Origin: an uncultured Steroidobacter sp.
Lineage (GTDB): Bacteria > Pseudomonadota > Gammaproteobacteria > Steroidobacterales > Steroidobacteraceae
DNA: 64,000 nucleotides
Direction: 5' to 3'
Assembly (NCBI GenBank): GCA_938008435.1
Contig: CALLKK010000009.1
Span: 544,112-608,111 of the forward strand
Shown here one piece after another: positions 54,052 through 63,152 of the stretch. Below the pieces are notes generated by a model. That model made no database searches. It was not told the DNA's origin and saw nothing but the letters and a program-made list of their open reading frames with translations. The number at the start of each line of letters is the position of its first letter. Positions within the stretch are counted from its first letter, which is position 1. A program made the position numbers and the translations under genes.

Positions 54052-54582
54052 TTACGCCGTCGCCTTGGTGCGCACGCTCGCAGCGCGCTCTTTGCGTTCC
54101 TTTTCGAGCTTCTTGCGAATGCGCGTGCGCTTGAGATCCGAGAGATAGTCGACGAAGAGCTTGCCGTCGAGATGATCGATCTCGTGCTGGATGCACACCG
54201 CGAGCAGCCCATCGGCATCGAACTCGCGCGTTTGCCCGTCGCGATCCAAGGTGCGCACGCGAATTTTCTCGGCGCGCTTGACCTTGTCGTAGATGCCGGG
54301 CACGGAGAGGCACCCTTCTTCCATCTCCTCGACGCCTTCGCGCGCGAGGATTTCGGGATTGATCAAAACGAGCGGCTGATCGCGCGTCTCGCTGATGTCG
54401 ATGACGATCACGCGCTTGTGCACGTTGACCTGCGTCGCAGCCAAGCCGATGCCCGGCGCGGCGTACATGGTTTCGAACATGTCGTCGATCAACTGACGCA
54501 GCGCGTCATCGACGGTTTCGACCGGCTGCGCCTTGGTACGAAGCCGCGGATCGGGAAATTCGAGGATGGTGAGCTTAGCCAT
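54052..54582 (-). CDS. def: Peptide deformylase
   Basis: The 176-residue enzyme removes the formyl group from nascent proteins. All three family motifs are present: GIGLAATQV (44-52), EGCLSVP (C91 metal ligand) and QHEIDHLDG (H133, E134, H137). The ATG at 54582 gives the standard start MAKLTILEFPDPRLR. The C-terminus is basic (RIRKKLEKERKERAAS). It is the first gene of def-fmt-rsmB-DUF4390-ntrY-ntrX. Confidence 0.97.
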   Translation of the reverse strand: MAKLTILEFPDPRLRTKAQPVETVDDALRQLIDDMFETMYAAPGIGLAATQVNVHKRVIVIDISETRDQPLVLINPEILAREGVEEMEEGCLSVPGIYDKVKRAEKIRVRTLDRDGQTREFDADGLLAVCIQHEIDHLDGKLFVDYLSDLKRTRIRKKLEKERKERAASVRTKATA

Positions 54583-55133
54583 GGGCGCATTGAAAACGGA
54601 TCGCGAGGCGGTGTCCAGAGCCCGGGTGCCGGCAGAAGGGCGCAATGCGCCACTTCGGTTTCCACAAGACAAGAAACAAGACAAAAGAAGAGACTTTCAG
54701 TTCCAATGACGCCTTGCTGGCTTTCTGGCCAGCCCCTACAGCCCAGCGCCCTCTCGCAGTGTGCTGCGCTCCACAGTTCCCGGCTGGAGGCGGGCACATA
54801 CTTCATTGAGTGGGCGCTGGGCGCTGAGAGACGCACGAGGTGCGGCCTGCAGCCTATGGCCTAGCGCCTGCAGCCGCTGCGTCCGCGCAGGGGGGAATGA
54901 GAACCACGTCTCGCCCTGAAGGCCATTTTGTGTAATCGCTTGAAATCTGCTGCTAAAGTTGCAGCGGAGTTGAACTTAATGTAGGCCCCCGGTGCTGCTG
55001 CGAAGCGTCTCGAGGCGCCTCACGGAAGCCCTCGATGCCGCGCACGATAACCGGACGTAAGAGCCGGGATGCATGGACAAAGCGCGGGTTCGGGATGGGT
55101 TGACTGGGTCCAATCAAGGAGCTTGTTCGGCGC
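54583..55133. repeat. Divergent spacer with degenerate repeat words
   Basis: No gene is evident in these 551 bases between def and the LysM gene. The stretch 54736-54875 is packed with short GC words: ctacagcccagcgccctc at 54736, the inverse gggcgctgggcgctg near 54812, and cctgcagcc / cctatggcc / cctgcagcc at 54846-54875. The same words recur at 62381, 63062-63143 and 37433. The first two blocks are imperfect inverted copies and could form a long hairpin. Promoters of both flanking genes must lie here. Confidence 0.55.
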
Positions 55134-56258
55134 ATGAAGACTGCGACTACTACGATCCGCTCGGCGATCGTGCTGAGCATTGCCGCGGGTCTGACCATCG
55201 CGGCCGGCTTCAACCCGGCTGCCGTCTCGGCTCAAGACGGCCAGCGCACGATCGCGACCGGCAGCAACATTCCGCTCGCACCGGAGGCCCCCGACGAATA
55301 CGTGGTCAAGCCCGGCGACACGCTCTGGGACATCTCCAAGGTCTTCCTGCGCGATCCGTGGTACTGGCCCGAGATCTGGTACGTCAATCCACAGATCCAG
55401 AATCCGCACCTCATCTACCCGGGCGATGTGCTCAAGCTCGTCTACATCGACGGCAAGCCGCGCCTGACCGTCGCCGAACGCGGCGATGGCGGCACCAAGC
55501 GCTTATCGCCGCATGTCCGGCGCGAGCCGCTGAGCTCGGCCATCACGGCCATTCCGTACGACCTCATCGCCAGCTTCATGGGACGGCCGACGTTGCTCGA
55601 TAAGGACCAGGTCAAGAACGCGCCGTACCTGGTTGCGATGCGCGACCAGCACATCATCGGGGCAGCCGGCAACGAGGTTTATGCGCGCGACCTGACGAAC
55701 GCCGCCGCGGAAGATCGCTACAGCATCATTCACGTCGACCAGCCGATCCGCGATCCGGACAACAACGACCTGCTCGGCTACACGGGCTTTTACGTGGGTT
55801 CGGGCTTCGTGGCCACGACGGGCGATCCCGCCAAGCTCGTGCTGACGAGCAGCAGGCGCGAAGCGCTGCAGGGCGACAAGCTCTTCCCCGAAACCGTCGA
55901 CGTGAACGTGGACTTCGTGCCGCACGCGCCCGAGACGCAGATCGATGCGACGGTCATTGCGGTGCAGAGCCACGCGGTCATCGGCCAGTATCAGGTCGTC
56001 GCGCTGAATCGCGGCGCGCGCCACGGGCTCGAGCCTGGCCACGTGCTCGCCGTTTCCAAGCGGGGCGAGGTCGTGCGCGACCGCTACTCCAAGGGCGGCC
56101 TCGGCGCCGGCTCGCTGAGCCACGGCAAGAACGTCCAGCTGCCGAACGAGCGCGTCGGCGTGGTCATGGTCTTCAAGGCTTTCGACCGCATGAGCTACGC
56201 GCTCGTCATGGAAACAAGCCACGAGATCCGCCAGGGCGACCTCGCTCAGACACCCTGA
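55134..56258 (+). CDS. LysM peptidoglycan-binding protein
   Basis: The 374-residue protein has a signal peptide (about 1-33, ending AAVSA) and one LysM domain (about 55-105: YVVKPGDTLWDISKVFLRDPWYWPEIWYVNP, with IYPGDVLKL). A long C-terminal beta-rich region (about 125-374) follows, with ARHGLEPGHVLAVSKRGEVV near residue 310. Secreted LysM proteins next to dprA/def are common in Gammaproteobacteria; the C-terminal part has no known function. A 9-base hairpin follows the stop. Confidence 0.9.
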   Translation: MKTATTTIRSAIVLSIAAGLTIAAGFNPAAVSAQDGQRTIATGSNIPLAPEAPDEYVVKPGDTLWDISKVFLRDPWYWPEIWYVNPQIQNPHLIYPGDVLKLVYIDGKPRLTVAERGDGGTKRLSPHVRREPLSSAITAIPYDLIASFMGRPTLLDKDQVKNAPYLVAMRDQHIIGAAGNEVYARDLTNAAAEDRYSIIHVDQPIRDPDNNDLLGYTGFYVGSGFVATTGDPAKLVLTSSRREALQGDKLFPETVDVNVDFVPHAPETQIDATVIAVQSHAVIGQYQVVALNRGARHGLEPGHVLAVSKRGEVVRDRYSKGGLGAGSLSHGKNVQLPNERVGVVMVFKAFDRMSYALVMETSHEIRQGDLAQTP

Positions 56259-56278
56259 ACGAGCTTGCGACGGGCAGT

Positions 56279-56304
56279 CGCGTCCCGCCTGCTGACGGGA
56301 CGCG
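56279..56304 (+). terminator. Hairpin after the LysM gene
   Basis: Arms cgcgtcccg and cgggacgcg (9 bases, perfect) flank an 8-base loop, 20 bases after the LysM stop codon. No U-tract follows, so termination is possible but not certain. Confidence 0.4.
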
Positions 56305-56421
56305 AGCGGCAGGCGCGAGACGGACGACCGAGGCTTAAGTACGTCGAGCCCGAACGTCGCCTACAATCAGGGGGCGCGCGGAGCGCGCATCACCCCTGGC
56401 CACCGCACTTATCATGCACTC

Positions 56422-57546
56422 ATGGACGAGCTATCTGCATGGCTGACCCTGCTGCGCGCACCGATCGCGGCCGCCGAGCTGCAGGCGCTTCTAGAACACT
56501 TCGGCTCCGTCGCCGCGATCCTCGACGCGTCCACGGCTGAGCTGCGCGAACGCGGCGCGAGCGCCGCGTTCCTCGAGTGGCGCAGAAATCAGCGCGGTTC
56601 GCCGGACATCGCCGAAGATCTGCGCTGGCTCGAGCAAGATCGCCACCATTTCATTACCTGGGGCTCGCCTCTTTATCCGCCCCTCCTCGCCGAGATCCCC
56701 GACCCGCCGATCGGGCTCTTCGTTCGCGGCGACCCCCAGGTGCTCGCCCTGCCGCAGCTTGCGATCGTCGGTTCGCGAAATCCGACGGCCATGGGCAAAG
56801 AGACCGCGTACCAGTTCGCGGCGCACCTCAGCCGCTGCGGCCTCGTCATCACGAGCGGCTTCGCGCTGGGAATCGACGCTGCCAGCCACGAGGGCGCGCT
56901 CGCTGCGGAGGGCAGGACGGTGGCTGTGTGCGGAACCGGTTTGGCCGTCGATTACCCGCGGCAGCATCGCTCGCTCGCAGAAGCGATCGAATGCAAGGGC
57001 GCTCTCGTGAGCGAGCTACCCGTCGGGACCCCGCCGCTCAAGCATCATTTCCCGCGCCGCAACCGCCTCATCAGCGGTCTGGCGGTCGGCACGCTGGTCG
57101 TCGAAGCGGCGGTGCAGAGCGGCTCGCTGATCACTGCACGGCTTGCGGGCGAACAAGGCCGCGAGGTTTTTGCGATTCCGGGTTCGATCCACAACCCGCT
57201 CGCCCGCGGCTGCCACCGGCTGATCCGTCAGGGCGCCAAGCTGGTCGAAACGGCCGACGATATCTTCGCCGAATTACGCGGCATCGTGGGCGCATTGACC
57301 GCGAACGTCGCCAATTCTGCACCGGCGCCATCTTCGCAGCCCGAGACACGCGAATTGGACAAAGACTATGAAATCCTGTTAGATGCGCTCGGCTTCGAGC
57401 CGGCCAGCGTCGACTCTCTCGTGGCGCGGACAGGGTTCAAGGCCGACGAGGTGGCTTCGATGCTCTTGATCTTGGAGCTCGAAAACCGCATCGAGTCCCA
57501 CCCTGGCGGGCTGTATGTCCGTTCGTGCACCAAGAGAGGCGCGTAG
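56422..57546 (+). CDS. dprA: DNA-processing protein DprA
   Basis: The 374-residue protein has an N-terminal SAM-like helical domain (about 1-75), the Rossmann core (LAIVGSRNPTAMG; ITSGFALGIDAASHEGAL; GTGLAVDYPRQH; SELPVGTPPLKHHFPRRNRLISGL) and a C-terminal winged helix (about 310-370). DprA loads RecA on incoming single-stranded DNA in natural transformation. smg follows after seven bases, so the two are co-transcribed. Confidence 0.96.
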   Translation: MDELSAWLTLLRAPIAAAELQALLEHFGSVAAILDASTAELRERGASAAFLEWRRNQRGSPDIAEDLRWLEQDRHHFITWGSPLYPPLLAEIPDPPIGLFVRGDPQVLALPQLAIVGSRNPTAMGKETAYQFAAHLSRCGLVITSGFALGIDAASHEGALAAEGRTVAVCGTGLAVDYPRQHRSLAEAIECKGALVSELPVGTPPLKHHFPRRNRLISGLAVGTLVVEAAVQSGSLITARLAGEQGREVFAIPGSIHNPLARGCHRLIRQGAKLVETADDIFAELRGIVGALTANVANSAPAPSSQPETRELDKDYEILLDALGFEPASVDSLVARTGFKADEVASMLLILELENRIESHPGGLYVRSCTKRGA

Positions 57547-57553
57547 CAGCGAA

Positions 57554-58033
57554 ATGAAGGAAAGCGTCCTGGACATCCTCATCTATCTGTTCGAGAACTA
57601 CTTCGACGCTGACCTCGAGTCTGCTCCCGAGCCGAACCGCGACACGCTCAAAGACGAGCTGGAACGAGCTGGATTCTCGGAGCGCGAAATCGGACGCGCC
57701 CTCGATTGGCTGGCGCAGCTGTCCGTCGACCCGGAGCGCCGGGGTGCCATGCCGGCCTCCCGCGCGATTCGCGTCTTCGATCCGAGCGAACAGGCGCGGC
57801 TCGATACCGACTGCCGCGGGTACATTCTTTACCTGGAGAACATCGGCATCTTGAACGCCGACCAGCGCGAACTGGTCATCGATCGACTGCTCGCGCTCGA
57901 CTCGCAGCAGATCGACATCGAACAGGTGAAGTGGGTCGTACTGATGGTGTTGTTCAGTCAGCCCGGACAAGAGAGCGCATATCTGCGGATGGAGGATCTC
58001 GTCTTCGACAACGGCCTGGACGCGGTGCACTGA
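57554..58033 (+). CDS. smg: Smg family protein (DUF494)
   Basis: The 159-residue protein begins MKESVLDILIYLFENYFDAD and has the family pattern DTLKDELERAGFSEREIGRALDWL and GYILYLENIGILNADQRELVIDRLLAL. Smg sits beside dprA in many proteobacteria and its function is unknown. The ATG at 57554 is the family start. A classical terminator follows at 58063-58090. Confidence 0.94.
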   Translation: MKESVLDILIYLFENYFDADLESAPEPNRDTLKDELERAGFSEREIGRALDWLAQLSVDPERRGAMPASRAIRVFDPSEQARLDTDCRGYILYLENIGILNADQRELVIDRLLALDSQQIDIEQVKWVVLMVLFSQPGQESAYLRMEDLVFDNGLDAVH

Positions 58034-58062
58034 AGCTGTCCGAGAACAGCCCGGATTCATGC

Positions 58063-58090
58063 ACCGCGGATCGCCGCGGTTTTCTTTTTT
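58063..58090 (+). terminator. Intrinsic terminator touching the topA start codon
   Basis: A 7-base stem (accgcgg / ccgcggt) with loop atcg is followed by ttttctttttt (58080-58090). The next base begins the topA ATG. This is the clearest rho-independent terminator in the window and should end dprA-smg transcripts. It also leaves no room for a ribosome site before topA. Confidence 0.85.
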
Positions 58091-60592
58091 ATGGAGCAGA
58101 AGAACCTAGTCATAGTGGAATCGCCCGCCAAGGCGAAGACCATCAAGAAATACCTCGGCAAGAACTTCGAGGTATTGGCCTCCTATGGCCACGTTCGCGA
58201 TCTCGTGCCGAAGGAAGGCGCGGTCGATCCCGAGCGCAACTTCGCCATGCGCTATCAAGTGCTCGACAAGAACGAAAAGCACGTACAGGCGATTGCCCGC
58301 GCGCTGAAGAATGCCAGCGCACTGTACCTCGCCACCGACCCTGACCGCGAAGGCGAAGCGATTTCCTGGCATCTGATCGAGCTGCTCAAGGAGCTCGGCG
58401 CGCTCGACGGCAAGGACGTGCACCGCGTCGTGTTCTACGAGATCACCAAGAACGCGATCCTCGAGGCCATCGCGCGACCGCGCAGCATCTCGCAGGATCT
58501 CGTCAACGCGCAGCAAGCACGCCGCGCGCTCGACTATCTCGTCGGCTTCAATCTCTCGCCGCTTCTGTGGAAGAAGGCCGGTCTGCCGGGCGCGTCGGCC
58601 GGGCGCGTGCAGAGTCCGGCGCTGCGCATGATCTGCGAGCGCGAGGAAGAGATCGCACGCTTCAAGCCGCGCGAGTACTGGACGATCGACGCCGACACGC
58701 AGAAGGCCGGTCAGGCGGTGCCCGCGCGACTAATCGAGTTCCGCGGCGAGAAGATCGAACAGTTCTCCGTCACGACCTCGGCGCAAGCGCAGGACGTCAA
58801 GGCGGCAATCGAGGCGGCGGCGAGCGGCAAGGTCACGGTCGCGGCCATCGACCGCAAGCAGCGCAAGCGCAATCCGGCGCCGCCGTTTACGACTTCGACG
58901 CTGCAGCAGGAAGCTGCCCGCAAGCTCGGCTTCGGCGCGCAGCGCACGATGCGTCTGGCGCAGCAACTCTACGAAGGCGTCGACTTCGGCGAAGGCGCGG
59001 TCGGTCTCATTACTTATATGCGTACCGACTCGGTGAATCTGGCGAACGAAGCGATCCAGGAGATCCGCCAGGTCATCGGCCGGCTGTACGGTCAAGAAGC
59101 GCTGCCCGACTCGCCGCGCATCTACAAGACGAAGTCGAAGAACGCCCAAGAAGCGCACGAAGCGATTCGCCCGACTTCCGCTGCGCTCACGCCGGAGCGG
59201 CTCGAAGGCAAGATCGACTCCGATCTCTTCAAGCTCTACAGCCTCATCTGGAAACGCGCCGTCGCGAGCCAGATGGAGCCGGCGGTGTACGACACCGTGG
59301 CCGTCGATCTGGTGCCGGGCGATGCCGCAAGCCGCGACGGCGCAGTGGCAGTGCTGCGCGCGAACGGTTCGACGCTCGTCAAACCCGGCTACATCGCCGT
59401 CTACAAGGAAGGCATGGACGATGCAGGCGAGGACGACAACGATCGCATCCTGCCGCCGCTCGAGATCGGCGATCGACTCGATCTTCTCGCCATCCGTCCG
59501 GAGCAGCACTTCACCGAGCCGCCGCCGCGCTATTCCGAAGCAAGCCTCGTCAAGGCGCTCGAGGAGTACGGCATCGGTCGTCCCTCGACCTACGCGACGA
59601 TCATTCAGACGCTCATCGGCAAGAAGTACGCCGAGCTCGTCAACCGCCGCTTCGTGCCGACCGATCTCGGCAAGATCGTCAACAAGTTCCTGACGCGCAA
59701 CTTCGAGCACTACGTCGACTACGGCTTCACCGCGAAGATGGAGGACGATCTCGATGAGATCGCCGATGGCAAGGAAGAATGGGTGCCGGTGCTCGATCGC
59801 TTCTGGAAGGAATTCAAACAGCAGGTCGACGTCGTCGATGAATCGGTCACGCGCGAGGATGTGTCAGAAGCGCGCGAGCTCGGCATCGACCCGGTGAGCG
59901 GCAAGCCTGTCTCGGTGCGCTACGGCAAGTACGGCCCGTTCGTGCAGCTCGGCACCAAGGACGACGCCGAGAAACCGAAATTCGCGAGCCTGCGCCCGCA
60001 TCAGCGCATGGACACGATCACGCTCGAAGAAGCGCTCGAGCTGTTCACGCTGCCGAAGACGCTCGGCCGCACCGAGAGCGGCGACGCCATCAAGGTGGCG
60101 ATCGGACGCTTCGGTCCGTACATTCAATACGGACCGAAGAAGTTCGTCTCGATCAAAGACGACGATCCGTACACGATCGATCTGCCGCGCGCGCTCGAGC
60201 TCATTCGCGCGAAGGAAGAGCAGGATGCCAACCGCATCATTCTCGACTTCCCCGAAGCCGGCATTCAGGTGCTGAACGGCCGCTATGGCCCGTACATCAC
60301 CGATCGCGTCAAGAACGCGAAGATTCCGAAGGATCGCGAGCCGCACACGCTGACGCTGGAGGAATGCCGCGAGCTCCTGGCCGCAGCGCCCGAGCGCGGC
60401 AAAGGCCGCTTCGGCCGCGCTGCCGCGAAGAAGACTACTGATGAAGCCGGTACCGCAGCGAGCGAAACGCCGAAGGCGAAGCGCGCAGCGAAAACGGCTG
60501 CGGAGCCGAAGACGAAGGCGGCTCCGAAGAAGGCTGCCGCGAAGAAGGCGACCAAGAAGACGGCAGCACGACCAGCAGGCGAACCCAAGTAA
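58091..60592 (+). CDS. topA: DNA topoisomerase I
   Basis: The 833-residue type IA enzyme relaxes negative supercoils. The TOPRIM domain (NLVIVESPAKAKTIKKYLG; TDPDREGEAISWHL) and the active tyrosine Y309 (LITYMRTDSVNL) are present, then topoisomerase C-terminal repeats (PVSVRYGKYGPFVQLG; KVAIGRFGPYIQYGPK; QVLNGRYGPYITD) in place of the zinc fingers of E. coli TopA. The last 60 or so residues are a lysine/alanine-rich tail. A terminator's U-tract ends directly at the ATG, and no ribosome site is visible, so initiation is unusual. hemF follows after four bases. Confidence 0.96.
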   Translation: MEQKNLVIVESPAKAKTIKKYLGKNFEVLASYGHVRDLVPKEGAVDPERNFAMRYQVLDKNEKHVQAIARALKNASALYLATDPDREGEAISWHLIELLKELGALDGKDVHRVVFYEITKNAILEAIARPRSISQDLVNAQQARRALDYLVGFNLSPLLWKKAGLPGASAGRVQSPALRMICEREEEIARFKPREYWTIDADTQKAGQAVPARLIEFRGEKIEQFSVTTSAQAQDVKAAIEAAASGKVTVAAIDRKQRKRNPAPPFTTSTLQQEAARKLGFGAQRTMRLAQQLYEGVDFGEGAVGLITYMRTDSVNLANEAIQEIRQVIGRLYGQEALPDSPRIYKTKSKNAQEAHEAIRPTSAALTPERLEGKIDSDLFKLYSLIWKRAVASQMEPAVYDTVAVDLVPGDAASRDGAVAVLRANGSTLVKPGYIAVYKEGMDDAGEDDNDRILPPLEIGDRLDLLAIRPEQHFTEPPPRYSEASLVKALEEYGIGRPSTYATIIQTLIGKKYAELVNRRFVPTDLGKIVNKFLTRNFEHYVDYGFTAKMEDDLDEIADGKEEWVPVLDRFWKEFKQQVDVVDESVTREDVSEARELGIDPVSGKPVSVRYGKYGPFVQLGTKDDAEKPKFASLRPHQRMDTITLEEALELFTLPKTLGRTESGDAIKVAIGRFGPYIQYGPKKFVSIKDDDPYTIDLPRALELIRAKEEQDANRIILDFPEAGIQVLNGRYGPYITDRVKNAKIPKDREPHTLTLEECRELLAAAPERGKGRFGRAAAKKTTDEAGTAASETPKAKRAAKTAAEPKTKAAPKKAAAKKATKKTAARPAGEPK

Positions 60593-60596
60593 CAGC

Positions 60597-61532
60597 ATGT
60601 CCGGCGAGCATCCCGACATCGACGCCGTGCTCGCGTACTTTCGCGGGCTGCAAGATCGCATCTGCGCCGGCCTCGAAACGCTCGATGGCCGCGCCCGTTT
60701 CTCGCACGACCGCTGGGAACGCTCGGAAGGCGGCGGCGGAGATTCGCGCGTGCTGCGCGCCGGCGACGTGTTCGAGCAAGCAGGCGTCAATTTCTCGCAC
60801 GTGCACGGCAAGACGCTGCCGCCGAGCGCGACGGCGCGCCGCCCTGATCTCGCCAATGCACCGTGGCGCGCAATGGGCGTCTCGCTCGTGATTCATCCTT
60901 GGAATCCGTACGTACCGACGACGCATGCGAACGTGCGGTTCTTTTCCGCCGAGACGGCGTCCGGCCCCGTGTGGTGGTTCGGCGGCGGCTTCGATCTGAC
61001 GCCCTACTATCCGTTCGACGAAGACGTGCTGCACTGGCATCGCACGGCGCAGGCAGCATGCGCGCCCTTCGGCGATGACGTCTACGCGAAGCACAAGGAA
61101 TGGTGCGACCGCTATTTCTTCTTGAAGCACCGCAACGAGACGCGCGGCGTCGGCGGGCTATTCTTCGACGACTTGAACGAATGGAGCTTCGAGCGCTGCT
61201 TCGCCTACTGTCGCAGCGTCGGCGATCACTTCCTGCCGGCGTATGCGCCGATCGTCGAACGGCGTAAAGACACTCCGTACGGCGAGCGCGAGCGTCAATT
61301 TCAGCTGTATCGGCGCGGACGCTACGTCGAATTCAATCTCGTCTACGACCGCGGCACGTCCTTCGGTCTGCAATCGGGCGGTCGCACCGAATCGATCCTC
61401 ATGTCGCTGCCGCCGCTCGTGCGCTGGGAATACAACTGGCAGCCCGAGCCAGGCACGCCCGAAGCGCGCCTTTACAGCGATTACCTGCGCCCGCGCGACT
61501 GGCTGCGCGAGCTCGCCGCCACGAGCGCTTGA
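60597..61532 (+). CDS. hemF: Oxygen-dependent coproporphyrinogen III oxidase
   Basis: The 311-residue enzyme converts coproporphyrinogen III to protoporphyrinogen IX with O2. Family motifs are GGGGDSRVLRAGDVFEQAGVNFS, the HPWNPYVPTTHANVR block, WWFGGGFDLTPYYPFDED and the C-terminal YVEFNLVYDRGTSFGLQSGGRTESILMSLPP. The start is ATG at 60597 (MSGEHPDID), four bases after topA. It implies aerobic haem synthesis. It converges on rlmJ. Confidence 0.96.
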   Translation: MSGEHPDIDAVLAYFRGLQDRICAGLETLDGRARFSHDRWERSEGGGGDSRVLRAGDVFEQAGVNFSHVHGKTLPPSATARRPDLANAPWRAMGVSLVIHPWNPYVPTTHANVRFFSAETASGPVWWFGGGFDLTPYYPFDEDVLHWHRTAQAACAPFGDDVYAKHKEWCDRYFFLKHRNETRGVGGLFFDDLNEWSFERCFAYCRSVGDHFLPAYAPIVERRKDTPYGERERQFQLYRRGRYVEFNLVYDRGTSFGLQSGGRTESILMSLPPLVRWEYNWQPEPGTPEARLYSDYLRPRDWLRELAATSA

Positions 61533-61545
61533 GCGCGCTTGACGC

Positions 61546-62379
61546 CTACTCCGGCACCAGCCACTCGACGCGCGCGCCGCCCTTGCCCTCTGGCGAGAGT
61601 GCGGCATGCAGCTCAGCATGCACGGGACGCAACTCTTCGTCGAGCTGCCATGGCGGATTGGCGACGATCATTCCCGAGCCGTTGAGGCCGAGCGGGGAAT
61701 CGGCAGGACGCACGCTGAGCTCGGCGAGCAGCAATTTTCTCAATCCGCTCTCGCGTAGCGCGCCGTGCAAGCGCGCCACTTCCGCGCCAGCTTTCACCGG
61801 ATACCACAACGCAAACACGCCGTTGGGCCAACGCTTGAGCCCAAATGTGAGCGCGCGTACGAGATCGGCGAACTCGCGCTCGGATTCGTACGGCGGATCG
61901 ATCATCACGAGGCCGCGATTCTCGCGCGGCGGCAGGTAAGTCTTGAGCGCAGCATAGCCATCGCCGTGCACGACCGAGACGCCGCGATGACGGCGCACGC
62001 ATTGCTGCAAGGCATACGCTTCTTCGAGCTGCTTTTCGATGAACACGACGCGATCCGTTTCGCGCAAAGCCTCGAGCGCAAGGATCGGCGAGCCCGGATA
62101 GCGCAGCTCGTCGCTCAACGCTGGCGACACCGCATCGAGGTAGCGGCGCACATCTTCCGTTTGCGGCGTGTGCCCGCGCAGCCGCGCGATGCCGCTTTGC
62201 CACTCATCGCTGCGCAACGCTTCCGCCGAGCGCAAGTCGTACCTGCCGCGGCCCGCATGTGTATCGAGGTACATGAGCGGTTTCGGCTTGCGCGTGAGAC
62301 GCTCCAACAAGGCCAGCAGCACGACGTGCTTGTGGACATCGGCGAAGTTGCCGGCGTGGAAGGCGTGGCGGTAATTCAT
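61546..62379 (-). CDS. rlmJ: 23S rRNA (adenine-2030-N6)-methyltransferase
   Basis: The 277-residue protein starts MNYRHAFHAGNFADVHKH, the family signature, with SAM-binding LDTHAGRGRYDL and the catalytic DPPY motif (VMIDPPYESEREF). It methylates A2030 of 23S rRNA. It lies 78 bases after tag in the same direction; that gap holds a degenerate spacer repeat. Confidence 0.95.
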   Translation of the reverse strand: MNYRHAFHAGNFADVHKHVVLLALLERLTRKPKPLMYLDTHAGRGRYDLRSAEALRSDEWQSGIARLRGHTPQTEDVRRYLDAVSPALSDELRYPGSPILALEALRETDRVVFIEKQLEEAYALQQCVRRHRGVSVVHGDGYAALKTYLPPRENRGLVMIDPPYESEREFADLVRALTFGLKRWPNGVFALWYPVKAGAEVARLHGALRESGLRKLLLAELSVRPADSPLGLNGSGMIVANPPWQLDEELRPVHAELHAALSPEGKGGARVEWLVPE

Positions 62380-62380
62380 T

Positions 62381-62406
62381 CCTGGGTGCTGGATACTGGG
62401 CGCTGG
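62381..62406. repeat. Degenerate spacer repeat between tag and rlmJ
   Basis: Two near-copies of a short word (gggtgctgga and gggcgctggt) stand in tandem here. The gggcgctgg word also occurs at 54812-54820. It looks like a decayed member of the window's spacer repeat family. Confidence 0.4.
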
Positions 62407-62457
62407 TTAACTGGCCAGATAGCGCTGCGCGCGTTTCTTCAGGCGACGGTCCAAAGC

Positions 62458-63051
62458 CTATCGCCTCTCGCCAAGCTGCTTGCATTCTCCATAGCCAAAA
62501 CAGCTCACGAGATGGTCGTTCACCATGCCGGTTGCCTGCATGTGCGCATAGATGATCGTGCTGCCGACGAACTTGAAGCCGCGCTTCTTGAGATCCTTGC
62601 TCAAGGCATCGGACTCGGGGCTGGTAGCCGGGATTTCCTCTGTCTTGCGGAAGCGATGTTGAATCGGCTTGCCGCCCACGAATGACCATAGGTGCTGCGC
62701 GAAGCTGCCGTGCTTGTCGCAAAAATCGAGAAACGCGCGCGCATTGCCGATGGCAGCCTCGATCTTGGCGCGATTGCGCACGATGCCGGGATCCTTAAGC
62801 AACCGTTCGATATCGCGTTTTCCGAAACGCGCCATCCGCTCCGGATCGAAACCTGCAAAGGCAGCGCGATAGCCTTCGCGCTTGTTGAGAATCGTCGCCC
62901 ACGACAGCCCCGCCTGCGCGCCCTCCAGGATCAGGAACTCGAACTGTTTGCGGTCGTCCCAGACGGGCACGCCCCATTCGGTATCGTGATACGCGAGATA
63001 GAGCGCATTTCCCTTGAGGGGCCAAGTACATCTACGGAGCTCGGCACTCAT
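62458..63051 (-). CDS. tag: DNA-3-methyladenine glycosylase I
   Basis: The 197-residue enzyme removes 3-methyladenine from DNA. The family pattern LYLAYHDTEWGVPVWDD, the glycosylase helix region (GLSWATILNKREGYRAAF) and zinc ligands (C8, H in YHDTEWG, H and C in NDHLVSC) match E. coli Tag. The ATG at 63051 gives the normal start. It is divergent from hemB. Confidence 0.95.
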   Translation of the reverse strand: MSAELRRCTWPLKGNALYLAYHDTEWGVPVWDDRKQFEFLILEGAQAGLSWATILNKREGYRAAFAGFDPERMARFGKRDIERLLKDPGIVRNRAKIEAAIGNARAFLDFCDKHGSFAQHLWSFVGGKPIQHRFRKTEEIPATSPESDALSKDLKKRGFKFVGSTIIYAHMQATGMVNDHLVSCFGYGECKQLGERR

Positions 63052-63076
63052 ACGTTGAGGCTGCAGGCGCTAGGCG

Positions 63077-63143
63077 GTAGGCTGTAGACGAGGCGCGCTG
63101 CGCGCTAGACCTCTCGTCCTACACACTACAGTCTACAGCCTAC
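63077..63143. repeat. 13-base inverted repeat between tag and hemB
   Basis: The arms gtaggctgtagac (63077-63089) and gtctacagcctac (63131-63143) are perfect inverted copies 41 bases apart. The right arm ends nine bases before the hemB ATG. Inside lies a second dyad (gcgcgctgcgcgc). The arms share the ctacagcc word seen at 37462 and 54736. Confidence 0.6.
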
Positions 63144-63152
63144 GGCCTGATT

